Shown: positions 1 to 8,096, counted from the first letter of the stretch. The stretch is DNA of 26,789 nucleotides from an uncultured Acinetobacter sp. (GCA_946623365.1 CAMORE010000008.1:1-26789); one strand, 5' to 3'. Numbers and translations are program-made. Notes: generated by a model not told the origin, from the letters alone.

Positions 1-247
1 ACTACCTGACATATATCGCAATACTTATTTTTAACTATTATTATTCAAATTACGCCAAAATAGGCTCTAATATAGATAAAACAGTTTAAAATGTTTTATT
101 TTTGTTGGATTTCACCCAATATACTTGCGCTATCGAGTCTCATAATGACATCCTCTTATTAGTTTAACACCCGATTATTCCTTTTATGCCAATAAATAAG
201 GTGCCATATATGGCACCTTATTTTGCTAACTATTTGAGCGGATATTA
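1..247. other. Intergenic stretch, no gene seen
   Basis: I see no convincing reading frame here. At 104-119 there is a degenerate hairpin, GTTGGAT-TTC-ACCCAAT, which resembles the perfect hairpin at 25116-25132 (GTTGGGT-TTC-ACCCAAC). The two look like copies of one interspersed element, this one decayed. The only other structure is the palindromic terminator at 195-222. Confidence 0.5.
195..222 (-). terminator. Perfect 28-bp palindromic terminator
   Basis: A perfect inverted repeat with arms AATAAGGTGCCATA and TATGGCACCTTATT lies 26 bases past the stop codon at 248. It is followed on the minus strand by a T-rich run (TTATTTATT). It can act in both directions. It is the first terminator-like structure after 7375 in the direction of transcription, so the giant gene and the fragment downstream of it probably share this end. 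Confidence 0.75.
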
Positions 248-1681
248 TTAATTATATCCGGCAATTGTGCGAAATAACGCAATTCCTTGTTCAAGTTCGT
301 GGGTTTCAGGTTGTGTTAATTTACCATCCAAATATAAACCGCTATGCGCTTTTCCTGTTCTATAATCAAGAGTTATTGTGGAAGCTTTACCCCACCATTG
401 TCTATATTCAGTAACTGTCCTCTCAAGTATATTTCCATTACCATCAGTAACACAAGATTGGACTTCATTACCTCTATAGTCTAATTTTATATATCTATCA
501 CGTAGTATTTTTTGTCCGTCAGAAGTGATTTCTCTGACAACCTTTCCTTTTTCATTTTTGAATAATAAACAAGACCCGCTTTCTTCTATTGTCAAATTTC
601 TTGCTTTTGCATATTCATTATACTCTCCCATTTTTTCAGCAAAAGCAGGACATTCCGATGTTACATTTTGATAGTTAGTATTAATTTTATCTTTTGGCAA
701 TGCTCTTGTATAGTTTTCCGGTTTATATTGTTTTCCACTTGAAATAAGATATTCTGTACCATCGATTGCTTGCCATTCGACGATATTTTGATGTAAACCA
801 TAATTATCTACAGCTCTTTCTACATTTAAAAGAGGGGCTGAATATTCGTCAGTTGTATTGCGTCTTGGCACAAGTCTTGCATTTTCGACATCTTCGCCGG
901 TGTATTCTTTTAGTACTTTATTATCTTTATTAATTATACGGACAGTTTGTTTTTGACCGGCGACCTTCTCACCTGCTCTGTTATATCCGCAGAATTCAAC
1001 ACCTAATTCTGTTTGTCGGTCATACAAGGAGAGTGTAACATTTCCACTGTCATCCATTGTTGCAATTTGTACTACAGGTTCGTTTTTATGATATCTTACC
1101 ACCTCTGCCGGCTCTGCATTTCCATTTTTATATGTAGCAACTGTTTCTATACTGTACTCCGTAGCATCATGACCTGCCGGAACTGCTTTGCCGTCATTAA
1201 ATTTAATTTTTTGAGAAATTTTATATTCTCCGGGAGCTATCTCTTCAACTAAAGCCCCTTGTTTTCTTGCTTCTTGTATAACCTCATCAATAGTAACAGT
1301 TTTGTTCTGACTTGATATTTTTCCAGTTACTTGTTTCCAAATATTTTTTACTCCGTCAACTACAGCTTTTTCTATATGCGGAAATCTCGGAATTACGGAT
1401 GAATAAATCACTCCGGAGTTGCCGGAACTTGATCCTGCACGTGGCGCAGCTCCCTCGCCCCTTGCGGGAGAGGGTTGGGGTGAGGGGTTTTCTGCACCCC
1501 TTGCGGGGGAAGTGTCGCGAAGCGACGAAGGGGGGTTACTTTCTATCCCCTTACTATTTACCCCTGCGGGAGAAGTACCTGCGTTAGCAGAGGTAGGGGG
1601 GTTACTTTCTGCTTTTGTTATAGTTGTTCCGTCTGCTTTTGTTTCTACTGTTTTTACTAAATTACCGCTTTCATCATACAT
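248..1681 (-). CDS. Paralogous C-terminal fragment of the giant repeat protein (probable pseudogene or readthrough tail)
   Basis: This 477-aa frame begins at ATG 1681, but the start is doubtful. No Shine-Dalgarno precedes it, and the same residues (MYDESGNLVKTVETKADG) occur inside the giant protein at about 895-912. The frame stays open upstream to the TAG of the giant gene at 2021-2023, with no ATG, GTG or TTG in between, so it lies in frame with that gene. Residues about 27-83 come from a GC-rich repeat (for example NPSPQPSPARGEG). After that come a helical piece (about 100-145) and short beta-rich segments with 'DGTE', 'DGNGN' and 'DYRTG' turns like those of the giant protein. No enzyme motif was recognised. 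It could be the tail of a gene cut by a nonsense mutation, a stump left when recombination deleted the front of a second paralogue, or an extension made by TAG readthrough. Confidence 0.6.
   Translation of the reverse strand: MYDESGNLVKTVETKADGTTITKAESNPPTSANAGTSPAGVNSKGIESNPPSSLRDTSPARGAENPSPQPSPARGEGAAPRAGSSSGNSGVIYSSVIPRFPHIEKAVVDGVKNIWKQVTGKISSQNKTVTIDEVIQEARKQGALVEEIAPGEYKISQKIKFNDGKAVPAGHDATEYSIETVATYKNGNAEPAEVVRYHKNEPVVQIATMDDSGNVTLSLYDRQTELGVEFCGYNRAGEKVAGQKQTVRIINKDNKVLKEYTGEDVENARLVPRRNTTDEYSAPLLNVERAVDNYGLHQNIVEWQAIDGTEYLISSGKQYKPENYTRALPKDKINTNYQNVTSECPAFAEKMGEYNEYAKARNLTIEESGSCLLFKNEKGKVVREITSDGQKILRDRYIKLDYRGNEVQSCVTDGNGNILERTVTEYRQWWGKASTITLDYRTGKAHSGLYLDGKLTQPETHELEQGIALFRTIAGYN
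1450..1612. repeat. GC-rich palindromic repeat cluster inserted in frame, copy 1
   Basis: This patch is strikingly GC-rich against its surroundings. It holds several short palindromic units: CTTGCGGGAGAGGG followed by TTGGGGTGAGGGG, ACCCCTTGCGGGGGAAGT, the hairpin GTCGC-GAA-GCGAC, ACCCCTGCGGGAGAAGT, and two copies of GGGGGGTTACTTTCT. Read on the minus strand it is translated in frame as peptides such as TSPAGVN, NPPSSLRDTSPARG and NPSPQPSPARGEG. It is longer than the copy at 4516-4624 because it carries one extra 'NPP..TSPAGVN' unit. Confidence 0.85.
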
Positions 1682-1869
1682 ATTTTCTAATACGGAACTG
1701 ATTTTTCCTTGATTATCTTTAAATACAGTACATTGGAGCTTTCCTCCTATTTCATAATCTGTTCTTGTACCATTTCCTGTTGGTAAAGGATTTGTGTCAC
1801 TATAATCAGCAGTGTTTTCATAACGTGCGGCTATCTTATTAACATTGCCTCCTACAGGAGTATTTACAC
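1597..1869. repeat. Direct repeat, copy 1 of a 273-bp block
   Basis: This matches 4609-4881 at a constant offset of 3012 bases. Over 1611-1869 I count about 16 differences in 259 positions, roughly 94% identity. Similarity stops abruptly past 1869/4881, and in the other direction passes into the GC-rich repeats. Both copies are translated in the same frame. Confidence 0.9.
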
Positions 1870-2020
1870 CTTCTGTTTTTTGTAATGCTGTATTATTCCC
1901 AAATCCGATGTTATCAGCATCTGTTCTCGTAATTCTTTGAGCTTTCGGCTTTCCAAGATTTTCGAGATAATTAATAAGTTTTGTTTCTAATCCGAAGAAT
2001 AAGCTAACATATGCGTTTCC
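1682..2020 (-). other. Open in-frame stretch lacking a start codon, between the giant gene stop and the fragment ATG
   Basis: Reading the minus strand from the giant gene's TAG (2021-2023), the same frame runs 113 codons without a stop into the ATG at 1681. It encodes, for example, NAYVSLFFGLETKLINYL, then TDADNIGFGN, then the duplicated KIAARYENTADYSDTNP. The Val and Leu codons are GTA/GTT and TTA/CTT/CTC, so there is no ATG, GTG or TTG. No terminator lies between. This is coding-like sequence that cannot be started by any normal route except from the giant gene. Confidence 0.75.
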
Positions 2021-5000
2021 CTAACCATTGGATTTTACAATCTCGTCCAATTGTTCCCATGTAGGGGGATAATCTGTTTCTACAAGTGAACAATTTACTA
2101 CTGACTTAGTTTTTCCATCTTGCATAATTAACATTTCTTTGTTTCCATTACGAGCAATTACGCTTGTTCCCATATCTCTATCCGGATATTGAGTAAATTC
2201 ATATACAGTCTCATCTGTAACTTTGTTTTTTACAAACATTACATCAGAGCCGTCTTCCAGTGTGTCATAAGTAACTTTGTATTCATCAGACTTTGCAAGC
2301 TCTTCTGCTCGTTTTATATGTGTATCAATATAACTCTTGCCTGTTTCCTTTGGAAGAATGACAAGTTTGTTATTTATAACTTTTGCGCCTAAACCTCGAT
2401 TTGAAAGTTCAGTTACTGCGGTATTTCTTATTGCATTGTTGCCATCACCAAGAGAAATCGCTAAATCGTTTGCTACTTCATAAAGGTTACTTCCTTTATA
2501 TAAGTCCTCAGGTGGAGCTATTTCAAGATTAGAATTTCCGTTAGTACCTGTTTTTATTTCAATTTTAAAACCTCTATTTTTTAAATCTGCTTCTATTGCA
2601 AACCTTGCAGCGTCATCATTTTTATTTATTGCATTGACTAAATCTTCAATAAGAACAGCACTACCTTGTTCAGAATATTTGCTTTCTTTAACAAATAATA
2701 CATTACCGTCTTTATCAGCTGTGAAATCTATTAGTATATTACCTTCATTATCTTTTATAACACTATTCAAGTTTCCGTTTTTTGTTTTTGTACTATATAC
2801 CGAACCGTTATTAATGGTTGTAGTAAGCTGTGAATTGTCCGTTTGTTTTGTGGCGAGTCCTTTTAAGCCTTCTTTACCTCTTGGGAATACATCTTTGGTA
2901 ACATTACCGTCAGCGTCAACTGTTACTCTTCTTATTATATGGTTGTTTGCGTCTCTAAAAGAAAGAGTATGGTTGCTATATTCTGTGCCGCCTAATATTT
3001 TCAGATTATTTTCTCTTGCAAAGTTTTGTAATTGGGCATTAAGTTCCGAATTTATTACATCATAAACCCTGTAATCTGAACCGTCAGCACTCTTATTTTG
3101 TCTTGTTGAAAGTTCATCAGGTAAACTTTGAGCACGTTCAACTGCTCTGTTATATACTTTTTTCGCTTTCGTATGATTAATATCAGCTAATTTTTCAGTT
3201 ATATAACTGCATTCTATAGATGTTTCAGCGTCCTCTGCAAGTTTTTCCAGTCCTTCTATACTTGTTTCAGAATCAACTTTATTGATAAAATCTTCTCTGG
3301 CAAAGTTATTTTCTATACAGGTTTTTCTATCTGCAATCTGTTCATTAGTCAGCCTTACAGTTTTAATTGATGTTTTGCCGTTTGAATCGACAAACAGAAC
3401 TGCGGTGTTATTTCCATATGCAACTGTTCCGTTAGAATATGTTGTTTTTCTGACTGAGGGTTCACTATTACTATATGAAATTTCATTTACGGTGATTGTT
3501 CCATCTTTTTGTTGTATAAATTCGATATCTACATTTCCTGTTGATTTATTCTTGCATGATGTTATAATTGCGCCATCTGATTGAGTTCTTGAGTACAGTG
3601 TGTAATCTCCTTGAGCTGCCTTTTGAATAAGCGGGTCAATGAATTGGTTTCCACTAGTCTTGGGAAGCGACACATTTTGAGCATTTCCTAAATTAGGTAC
3701 TGCTGTTTGACCATGGTTTTTATGAGGTTGCTTAAGTCCTTCTATAGTTTCTTTAACTACAGCATTCCATCTGCCAAATTGATTGGATTCGTTGATAATG
3801 TTTGCAGCTATTTTAGTATTAACATCTATGACTTTTGTTCTTGTTACATTTCCGGCTTTGTCTGAGTACATTATAAGAAGTATTTGAGGATAATCTTTTG
3901 AGCTGCAAGGAGTAACGTTTTCACCGTCTAATGCTGTTTCTCGCCAACTTTCCATTGTTTTAGGATCCATTTCAAAAGGTTTAAAGCCTGTTTTGCCCAA
4001 ATTCTCAACAGTCACAGGTGCATCGTCCGGTACTGAAGGTTTCTCACTTTTTCCAAACAAGCCTTTTACTCTGCCCCATAATCCCGTTGACTGGGTTTTA
4101 TTATCTGATTTAGTAGAAAGCAAATCCGGCACATTTTCTTTTTGTATATTTCTAAAATCCACAATACCGCCCGTAGTTGAACCCTTTTTAACCGAAAGAG
4201 TAACCTCGCTGTCAGGAGTTACTACAACTTCGTGCGGAACTACATTACCTTGGGCATCTTTACATACCGTTCTGCTATTTTCATGCGTTATTTCAAAAGC
4301 ATCCATTGCACCATCTTTATATTGAATAAATTGCATTTCTGCCTTACCGGTATTTTTGTTAATACAAGTTGTTTCAATATCACCATTAGGATATTCATAT
4401 GTTTCAAATTTATATAAACCGTTGTTTGCACGTTGAACGAGAGGATCTATATATGGAATTCTATTATTTGTTGGAACCGCAGATCTAGTAGCAGTTTCTG
4501 TTGTGTGTGGAACGACTCCCTCGCCTCTTACGGGAGAGGGTTGGGGTGAGGGGTTTTCTGCCACACTATTATTTACCCCTGCGGGGGAAGTGTCGCGAAG
4601 CGACGAAGGGGGGTTACTTTCTGCTTTTGTTACAGATGTTCCGTCTGCTTTTGTTTCTACTGTTTTTACTAAATTACCGCTTTCATCATACATATTTTCT
4701 AATACGGAACTGATTTTTCCTTGATTATCTTTAAATACAGTACATTGGAGCTTTCCTCCTACTTCATAATCTGTTCTTGTTCCATTTCCGGTTGCTAAAG
4801 GATTTGTATCACTATAGTCAGCAGTGTTTTCATAACGTGCTGCTATCTTATTAACATCTCCTCTTGCGGGAGTATTCACGCCATCTGCCCATGTTGTAGT
4901 TGATTCTATAAGTTCGGAACCTTTCCATACTCCTTCACGTGTATTCATAATTTTTCCTTGAGAGTCTTTCCAAACTGTTAAAACAGGATGTCCCGCAGAA

Positions 5001-7375
5001 TCTTTATATATTTCTGTTGTACCGTCAGGCAGAGAGATTGTTTCATCTAATTTTACCCCATCTTGAGATGTGATTCTGGAATAAATATTATCTACAGATT
5101 CACCCCCCTCTAACTCTCCCCGTCCGGAGCGAGAACTGCTTGTGACATCGGAAGTAACTTCAGTTCGTGGAGCTTCTACCCCCTTCCCATTTACCCCTGC
5201 GGGGGAAGTACCCTCTACAGATTGATTTTTATTAGCTTCCATAAACCGTTCAATTTCCGGAAGAATACCATCTTTAAGTGTATGACGTCCTAAATGGTCA
5301 CCCATCCATAAATGTTTGGCTTCAGATAATGTCATTCTTGAACCGCCTATATTTTCCCAAACATCCGTTCCTGTAACATTGCCGTTGCTATCATATTTAA
5401 CAAATGTTTTATCCGGTCTGAATTCTAACGTATCACCATAAGCATTGAATCTTCTTTCTGTTCCGTCAGGAGCAATTTCTTTTGTTTTTCTTCCGTTTTG
5501 AGAGGTAACTTTTGTCCCGTCTTCCAAAACTTCTTCTGTTGCTTTTGCAGATTTTGTTCCTTCAACCCATTTGCCTTCGGCATTTTGAACATAACCACGA
5601 TTTTTCATTTCTGTAGTTATAAGCTTATGATCTTTGCCCAAATTTGCATATTTTAATAATGTTGGTGTACTTACTTCCGACGGATGTTTTATTACTATAC
5701 CGGCACCTGCATTTTCAGGGATATATCCTCGTTCATTTACAAGTTCATGGAAAACTTCTTGTCGTTTTTGAGCATATGCATCTAATTCGGCTTGAGTTTC
5801 AATATCCTTCGGACTGCTATTATTAAAATCTTTCAACAATTCTCCGTCACTTATATCTGAATATTTAGATTTTGTTTTTGAAGCAACCAGCTTGCCTTCC
5901 GGAGAATAAACAAGCGTTTGAGTCTGTCCGTCAACAGGTCTGTCTTGAACCTTATAACCTTTGTCACGCAAAGTTTGCTTAATTGCAATTTGTGCGTCGG
6001 GGTTAGTTTCAAGTTGTAATTCGATCATTAATGTAGAAGGTTCTTGAGTTGAATATTTTTCAACCATTTTATTGATTGTTGCTTCTCTGATTTTTGCCGT
6101 ACCTGAGTCATAAACTTTTTTACCCTTAATCAAACCTCCGCTGAGCATAAACGTTGCCATACTCGCTTTTTCGCCTGCTCCGTTTGCTTGCTCTTTTGTT
6201 TCTGCATTTATTGCCTCTTTTATACTCTCATAAGCTAAATTTGCTCCTTCATACGTAAAATATGCAGTCACGATTTCTCCAATTGCTGTTCCTACGACTT
6301 GAGATGACACAGCTTCTCCAATTGCTGCCGAAGCAATTGCTGTCCCTGCCTCCGTAGCAATAGCTGTACCTCCTGCAAGTGCTGCTAAAAATGCTACAGC
6401 TTCCGAACCGATAAAATTATCAACACCACGACCAAAACCTTTAATATATTCTACAATATTCTCTCCAACAGAAAGATTTGAATCATCTCCGTCATCGACA
6501 GCTTCTGTTAACTTATCTGCTGCAAGATTCAGACCTGACACACTTTTTACAAATTCTTTAAATTTTACCAGACCGACATTATTATCAATTGTTTGACAAT
6601 TTGCCATTAGAGTGGTGACAAATGCTGATGCAACATCCGATAATTCACCGGACTTAGATGCTTGATATAACATCTGCTGTGCTTCTTTCATCATATCTTG
6701 AGCTTGTGCTTTTTTATAAGCTGCTTTTGCATCAAGTCTTTCAAAGAAACTTGCTTTCTCGTCTTCAGATGCAGCTTTCAGTTTGTCCATATCTATTTCG
6801 TGCATTAATTCAGATATATCTTGTTCTACATATTCCAAATCTTTCATTTTACTATCTAAATTTTGCATCTCTATTAAAGTTTTAAAATCAAACTTACCGT
6901 TATTATGCTCCATATACCATGATGCAAAAGTCGGTTTTGAATCAGATGAATTTGTAAAATTAAATTTTGCTTTGTTTCCGTTTTTATCTTTTATTGCGTT
7001 TCCGTTTTTGTCATAAAGAGTAACTACACCGTTTTTTAAATATCCCATATAAGCATCCGGATATCTGCTTACGGTATCCGGAGTTAAATCTAATAGACCT
7101 TCTGATGCTTGTTTTCCTGCATATGTTGTTATTGTTGCGGTTTCTTCACCATTATTTGTACGATAACTTTTAATATCGATATCTTTATCTAATTCTATTT
7201 CCCCTAATGCTTGCGTGTTACCGGATATTAATGCGGATAATTTCTTTTGATCCGCTGGGCTAAATGTATCAAATTCTTTCTTGGTAATTTTTCTCCCGCC
7301 ATCAGAATCTTCCTTTATAGCGTTTTCCCATTTTGCCTGGAAACCTTCAGAAAAATTTGAAAAATCTATACCCAT
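2021..7375 (-). CDS. Giant repeat-rich protein (1784 aa) under a flagellar sigma-28 promoter
   Basis: Function unknown. AAGGAG (7383-7388) stands seven bases before the ATG. There is no Sec signal peptide. Visible parts: an EF-hand-like loop at about 23-34 (D, D, G, I and E at canonical spots); an Ala/Gly-rich hydrophobic stretch at about 316-372; helical repeats ending in 'N/DRG(Y/F)' at about 448-475, 512-553, 571-596, 1575-1606 and 1631-1667; DG/NG turn repeats at about 618-676; and three related modules opening 'IDPL' or similar at about 975-1045, 1245-1316 and 1681-1755. Two low-complexity inserts (about 718-760 and 918-960) come from GC-rich DNA repeats. Such repeat scaffolds occur in secreted or surface proteins and polymorphic toxins, but no toxin domain was recognised. 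The promoter suggests a flagellar-regulon product, possibly exported by the flagellar apparatus. Confidence 0.85.
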   Translation of the reverse strand: MGIDFSNFSEGFQAKWENAIKEDSDGGRKITKKEFDTFSPADQKKLSALISGNTQALGEIELDKDIDIKSYRTNNGEETATITTYAGKQASEGLLDLTPDTVSRYPDAYMGYLKNGVVTLYDKNGNAIKDKNGNKAKFNFTNSSDSKPTFASWYMEHNNGKFDFKTLIEMQNLDSKMKDLEYVEQDISELMHEIDMDKLKAASEDEKASFFERLDAKAAYKKAQAQDMMKEAQQMLYQASKSGELSDVASAFVTTLMANCQTIDNNVGLVKFKEFVKSVSGLNLAADKLTEAVDDGDDSNLSVGENIVEYIKGFGRGVDNFIGSEAVAFLAALAGGTAIATEAGTAIASAAIGEAVSSQVVGTAIGEIVTAYFTYEGANLAYESIKEAINAETKEQANGAGEKASMATFMLSGGLIKGKKVYDSGTAKIREATINKMVEKYSTQEPSTLMIELQLETNPDAQIAIKQTLRDKGYKVQDRPVDGQTQTLVYSPEGKLVASKTKSKYSDISDGELLKDFNNSSPKDIETQAELDAYAQKRQEVFHELVNERGYIPENAGAGIVIKHPSEVSTPTLLKYANLGKDHKLITTEMKNRGYVQNAEGKWVEGTKSAKATEEVLEDGTKVTSQNGRKTKEIAPDGTERRFNAYGDTLEFRPDKTFVKYDSNGNVTGTDVWENIGGSRMTLSEAKHLWMGDHLGRHTLKDGILPEIERFMEANKNQSVEGTSPAGVNGKGVEAPRTEVTSDVTSSSRSGRGELEGGESVDNIYSRITSQDGVKLDETISLPDGTTEIYKDSAGHPVLTVWKDSQGKIMNTREGVWKGSELIESTTTWADGVNTPARGDVNKIAARYENTADYSDTNPLATGNGTRTDYEVGGKLQCTVFKDNQGKISSVLENMYDESGNLVKTVETKADGTSVTKAESNPPSSLRDTSPAGVNNSVAENPSPQPSPVRGEGVVPHTTETATRSAVPTNNRIPYIDPLVQRANNGLYKFETYEYPNGDIETTCINKNTGKAEMQFIQYKDGAMDAFEITHENSRTVCKDAQGNVVPHEVVVTPDSEVTLSVKKGSTTGGIVDFRNIQKENVPDLLSTKSDNKTQSTGLWGRVKGLFGKSEKPSVPDDAPVTVENLGKTGFKPFEMDPKTMESWRETALDGENVTPCSSKDYPQILLIMYSDKAGNVTRTKVIDVNTKIAANIINESNQFGRWNAVVKETIEGLKQPHKNHGQTAVPNLGNAQNVSLPKTSGNQFIDPLIQKAAQGDYTLYSRTQSDGAIITSCKNKSTGNVDIEFIQQKDGTITVNEISYSNSEPSVRKTTYSNGTVAYGNNTAVLFVDSNGKTSIKTVRLTNEQIADRKTCIENNFAREDFINKVDSETSIEGLEKLAEDAETSIECSYITEKLADINHTKAKKVYNRAVERAQSLPDELSTRQNKSADGSDYRVYDVINSELNAQLQNFARENNLKILGGTEYSNHTLSFRDANNHIIRRVTVDADGNVTKDVFPRGKEGLKGLATKQTDNSQLTTTINNGSVYSTKTKNGNLNSVIKDNEGNILIDFTADKDGNVLFVKESKYSEQGSAVLIEDLVNAINKNDDAARFAIEADLKNRGFKIEIKTGTNGNSNLEIAPPEDLYKGSNLYEVANDLAISLGDGNNAIRNTAVTELSNRGLGAKVINNKLVILPKETGKSYIDTHIKRAEELAKSDEYKVTYDTLEDGSDVMFVKNKVTDETVYEFTQYPDRDMGTSVIARNGNKEMLIMQDGKTKSVVNCSLVETDYPPTWEQLDEIVKSNG
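4516..4624. repeat. GC-rich palindromic repeat cluster inserted in frame, copy 2
   Basis: It contains the same units as 1450-1612 in the same orientation: CTTACGGGAGAGGG with TTGGGGTGAGGGG, ACCCCTGCGGGGGAAGT, the hairpin GTCGC-GAA-GCGAC, and GGGGGGTTACTTTCTGC. In the giant protein it encodes about residues 918-953 (NPPSSLRDTSPAGVN, then NPSPQPSPVRGEG). It lacks the extra unit found in copy 1. Confidence 0.85.
4609..4881. repeat. Direct repeat, copy 2 of a 273-bp block
   Basis: Partner of 1597-1869, in the same orientation 3012 bases away. It encodes about residues 832-922 of the giant protein. Recombination between the copies would delete about 3 kb and fuse the middle of the giant protein to the downstream fragment in frame. 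Confidence 0.9.
5096..5219. repeat. GC-rich repeat insert, copy 3 (divergent)
   Basis: This has two GC-rich parts around ordinary sequence: CACCCCCCTCTAACTCTCCC with CCGTCCGGAGCGAG at its left, and ATTTACCCCTGCGGGGGAAGT at its right, the latter a unit shared with copies 1 and 2. On the minus strand it encodes about residues 718-760 of the giant protein (EGTSPAGVN and SSSRSGRGELEGGE). Confidence 0.7.
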
Positions 7376-7415
7376 ATACTTACTCCTTTACTTATCGTGT
7401 TTACATATGTAAAGT

Positions 7416-7442
7416 ATATCGGCAGATTTTGTTTAAACTTTA
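7416..7442 (-). promoter_or_regulatory. Sigma-28 (FliA) flagellar promoter of the giant gene
   Basis: Read on the minus strand: TAAAGTTT (7442-7435), an 11-base spacer, then GCCGATAT (7423-7416). The flagellar sigma-28 consensus is TAAAGTTT-N11-GCCGATAA, so 15 of 16 positions and the spacing match. The -10 element ends 40 bases before the ATG at 7375, leaving room for a short leader with the AAGGAG ribosome site. Confidence 0.8.
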
Positions 7443-7471
7443 GGGGCAAATAAGAAAAAAGGGCAAAATTT

Positions 7472-7501
7472 TTCTATTCTATTCTATTTTATTCTATTCC
7501 A
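7472..7501. repeat. Pentanucleotide tandem repeat (TTCTA)n
   Basis: Six 5-base units, four of them exact TTCTA and two varied (TTTTA, TTCCA). It lies 97-126 bases upstream of the giant gene's ATG, between the sigma-28 promoter and a possible sigma-70 promoter, at the predicted start site of the latter. Change in repeat number would alter leader length, not the reading frame. Confidence 0.7.
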
Positions 7502-7507
7502 TTTAGC

Positions 7508-7536
7508 ATTATGATTGATTTTGAGCGTTTTGTAAA
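7508..7536 (-). promoter_or_regulatory. Possible sigma-70-like promoter of the giant gene
   Basis: On the minus strand: TTTACA (7536-7531), 17-base spacer, CATAAT (7513-7508), each 5 of 6 to consensus. Chance matches are common in DNA this AT-rich, so it is tentative. An inverted repeat (TTGTTACA/TGTAACAA, 7550-7576) lies just upstream and could be an operator. Confidence 0.35.
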
Positions 7537-7604
7537 GATTTTTACATTTTTGTTACAATATTAAGAAATGTAACAAGGTTCAACCATTACTTTGCATTAT
7601 TTTT

Positions 7605-8096
7605 CTAATTTATATCTGATTTATTTGTTTTTTGATACAAATATTTGGCAACATTTTGCGGTACAAAGTCAGACACATCTCTTTTATGAAGGATTAATTC
7701 TCTTACTCCGGATGATGAGAGAAAGCTATTCTCCGGTTTTGATAAAAGAAATACCGTTTCTAACTCACTATTTAAAACATAATTAAACTGCGCCATTTCT
7801 TTTTCATATTCGAAATCCGTTGTATTTCTGAGTCCTCTTACAAGAATATTAATATTGTTTGCTTTTGCAAAATCAGCAGTTAACCCCTCATAAGACAGAA
7901 CTTCTACATTTGAAAAATCACTTACACACTCTTTTATTAAGTCTATACGGTCAGAGATTGGTATTAATCCTCGCTTCTGAGAATTGTGTCCTATACCTAT
8001 AATCAGTTTATCAAAAACTTTCGAACCCGATTTTATTATATCTAAATGTCCGTTTGTTATCGGGTCAAAACTTCCTGCATAAAATGCCGTTATCAT
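7605..8096 (-). CDS. coaD: Phosphopantetheine adenylyltransferase
   Basis: Catalyses the penultimate step of coenzyme A synthesis: 4'-phosphopantetheine + ATP gives dephospho-CoA + pyrophosphate, in the cytoplasm. The length (163 aa) is normal for the family. Recognisable motifs are GSFDPITNGH at 8-17, with the T-x-G-H nucleotide-binding signature, RGLR at 87-90, and SSSGVR at 127-132. The start ATG overlaps the stop of the upstream AsmA-like gene in an ATGA arrangement (8093-8096), so the two are probably translated together from one message. The pairing of a CoA enzyme with an AsmA-like gene has no obvious functional reason. No T-tract terminator is clear after the stop. Confidence 0.95.
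   Translation of the reverse strand: MITAFYAGSFDPITNGHLDIIKSGSKVFDKLIIGIGHNSQKRGLIPISDRIDLIKECVSDFSNVEVLSYEGLTADFAKANNINILVRGLRNTTDFEYEKEMAQFNYVLNSELETVFLLSKPENSFLSSSGVRELILHKRDVSDFVPQNVAKYLYQKTNKSDIN

Noticed and set aside
211..228. Sigma-54-like TGGCAC...TTGC on the plus strand
   Set aside because: The GG-GC spacing is one base too long and the motif is part of the palindromic terminator; no gene follows on that strand.
1312..1712. Plus-strand open frames over the GC-rich repeats (and similar at 4501-4724)
   Set aside because: They are antisense shadows of the minus-strand frames, created by stop-poor GC-rich repeats.
2008..2010. An ATG on the minus strand just past the giant gene's stop, as a possible start for the downstream fragment
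   Set aside because: It is in another frame and meets a stop after seven codons.
7550..7576. Inverted repeat TTGTTACA/TGTAACAA as a coaD terminator
   Set aside because: The stem is AT-rich and is followed by A-rich, not T-rich, sequence in the direction of coaD transcription; an operator is as likely.
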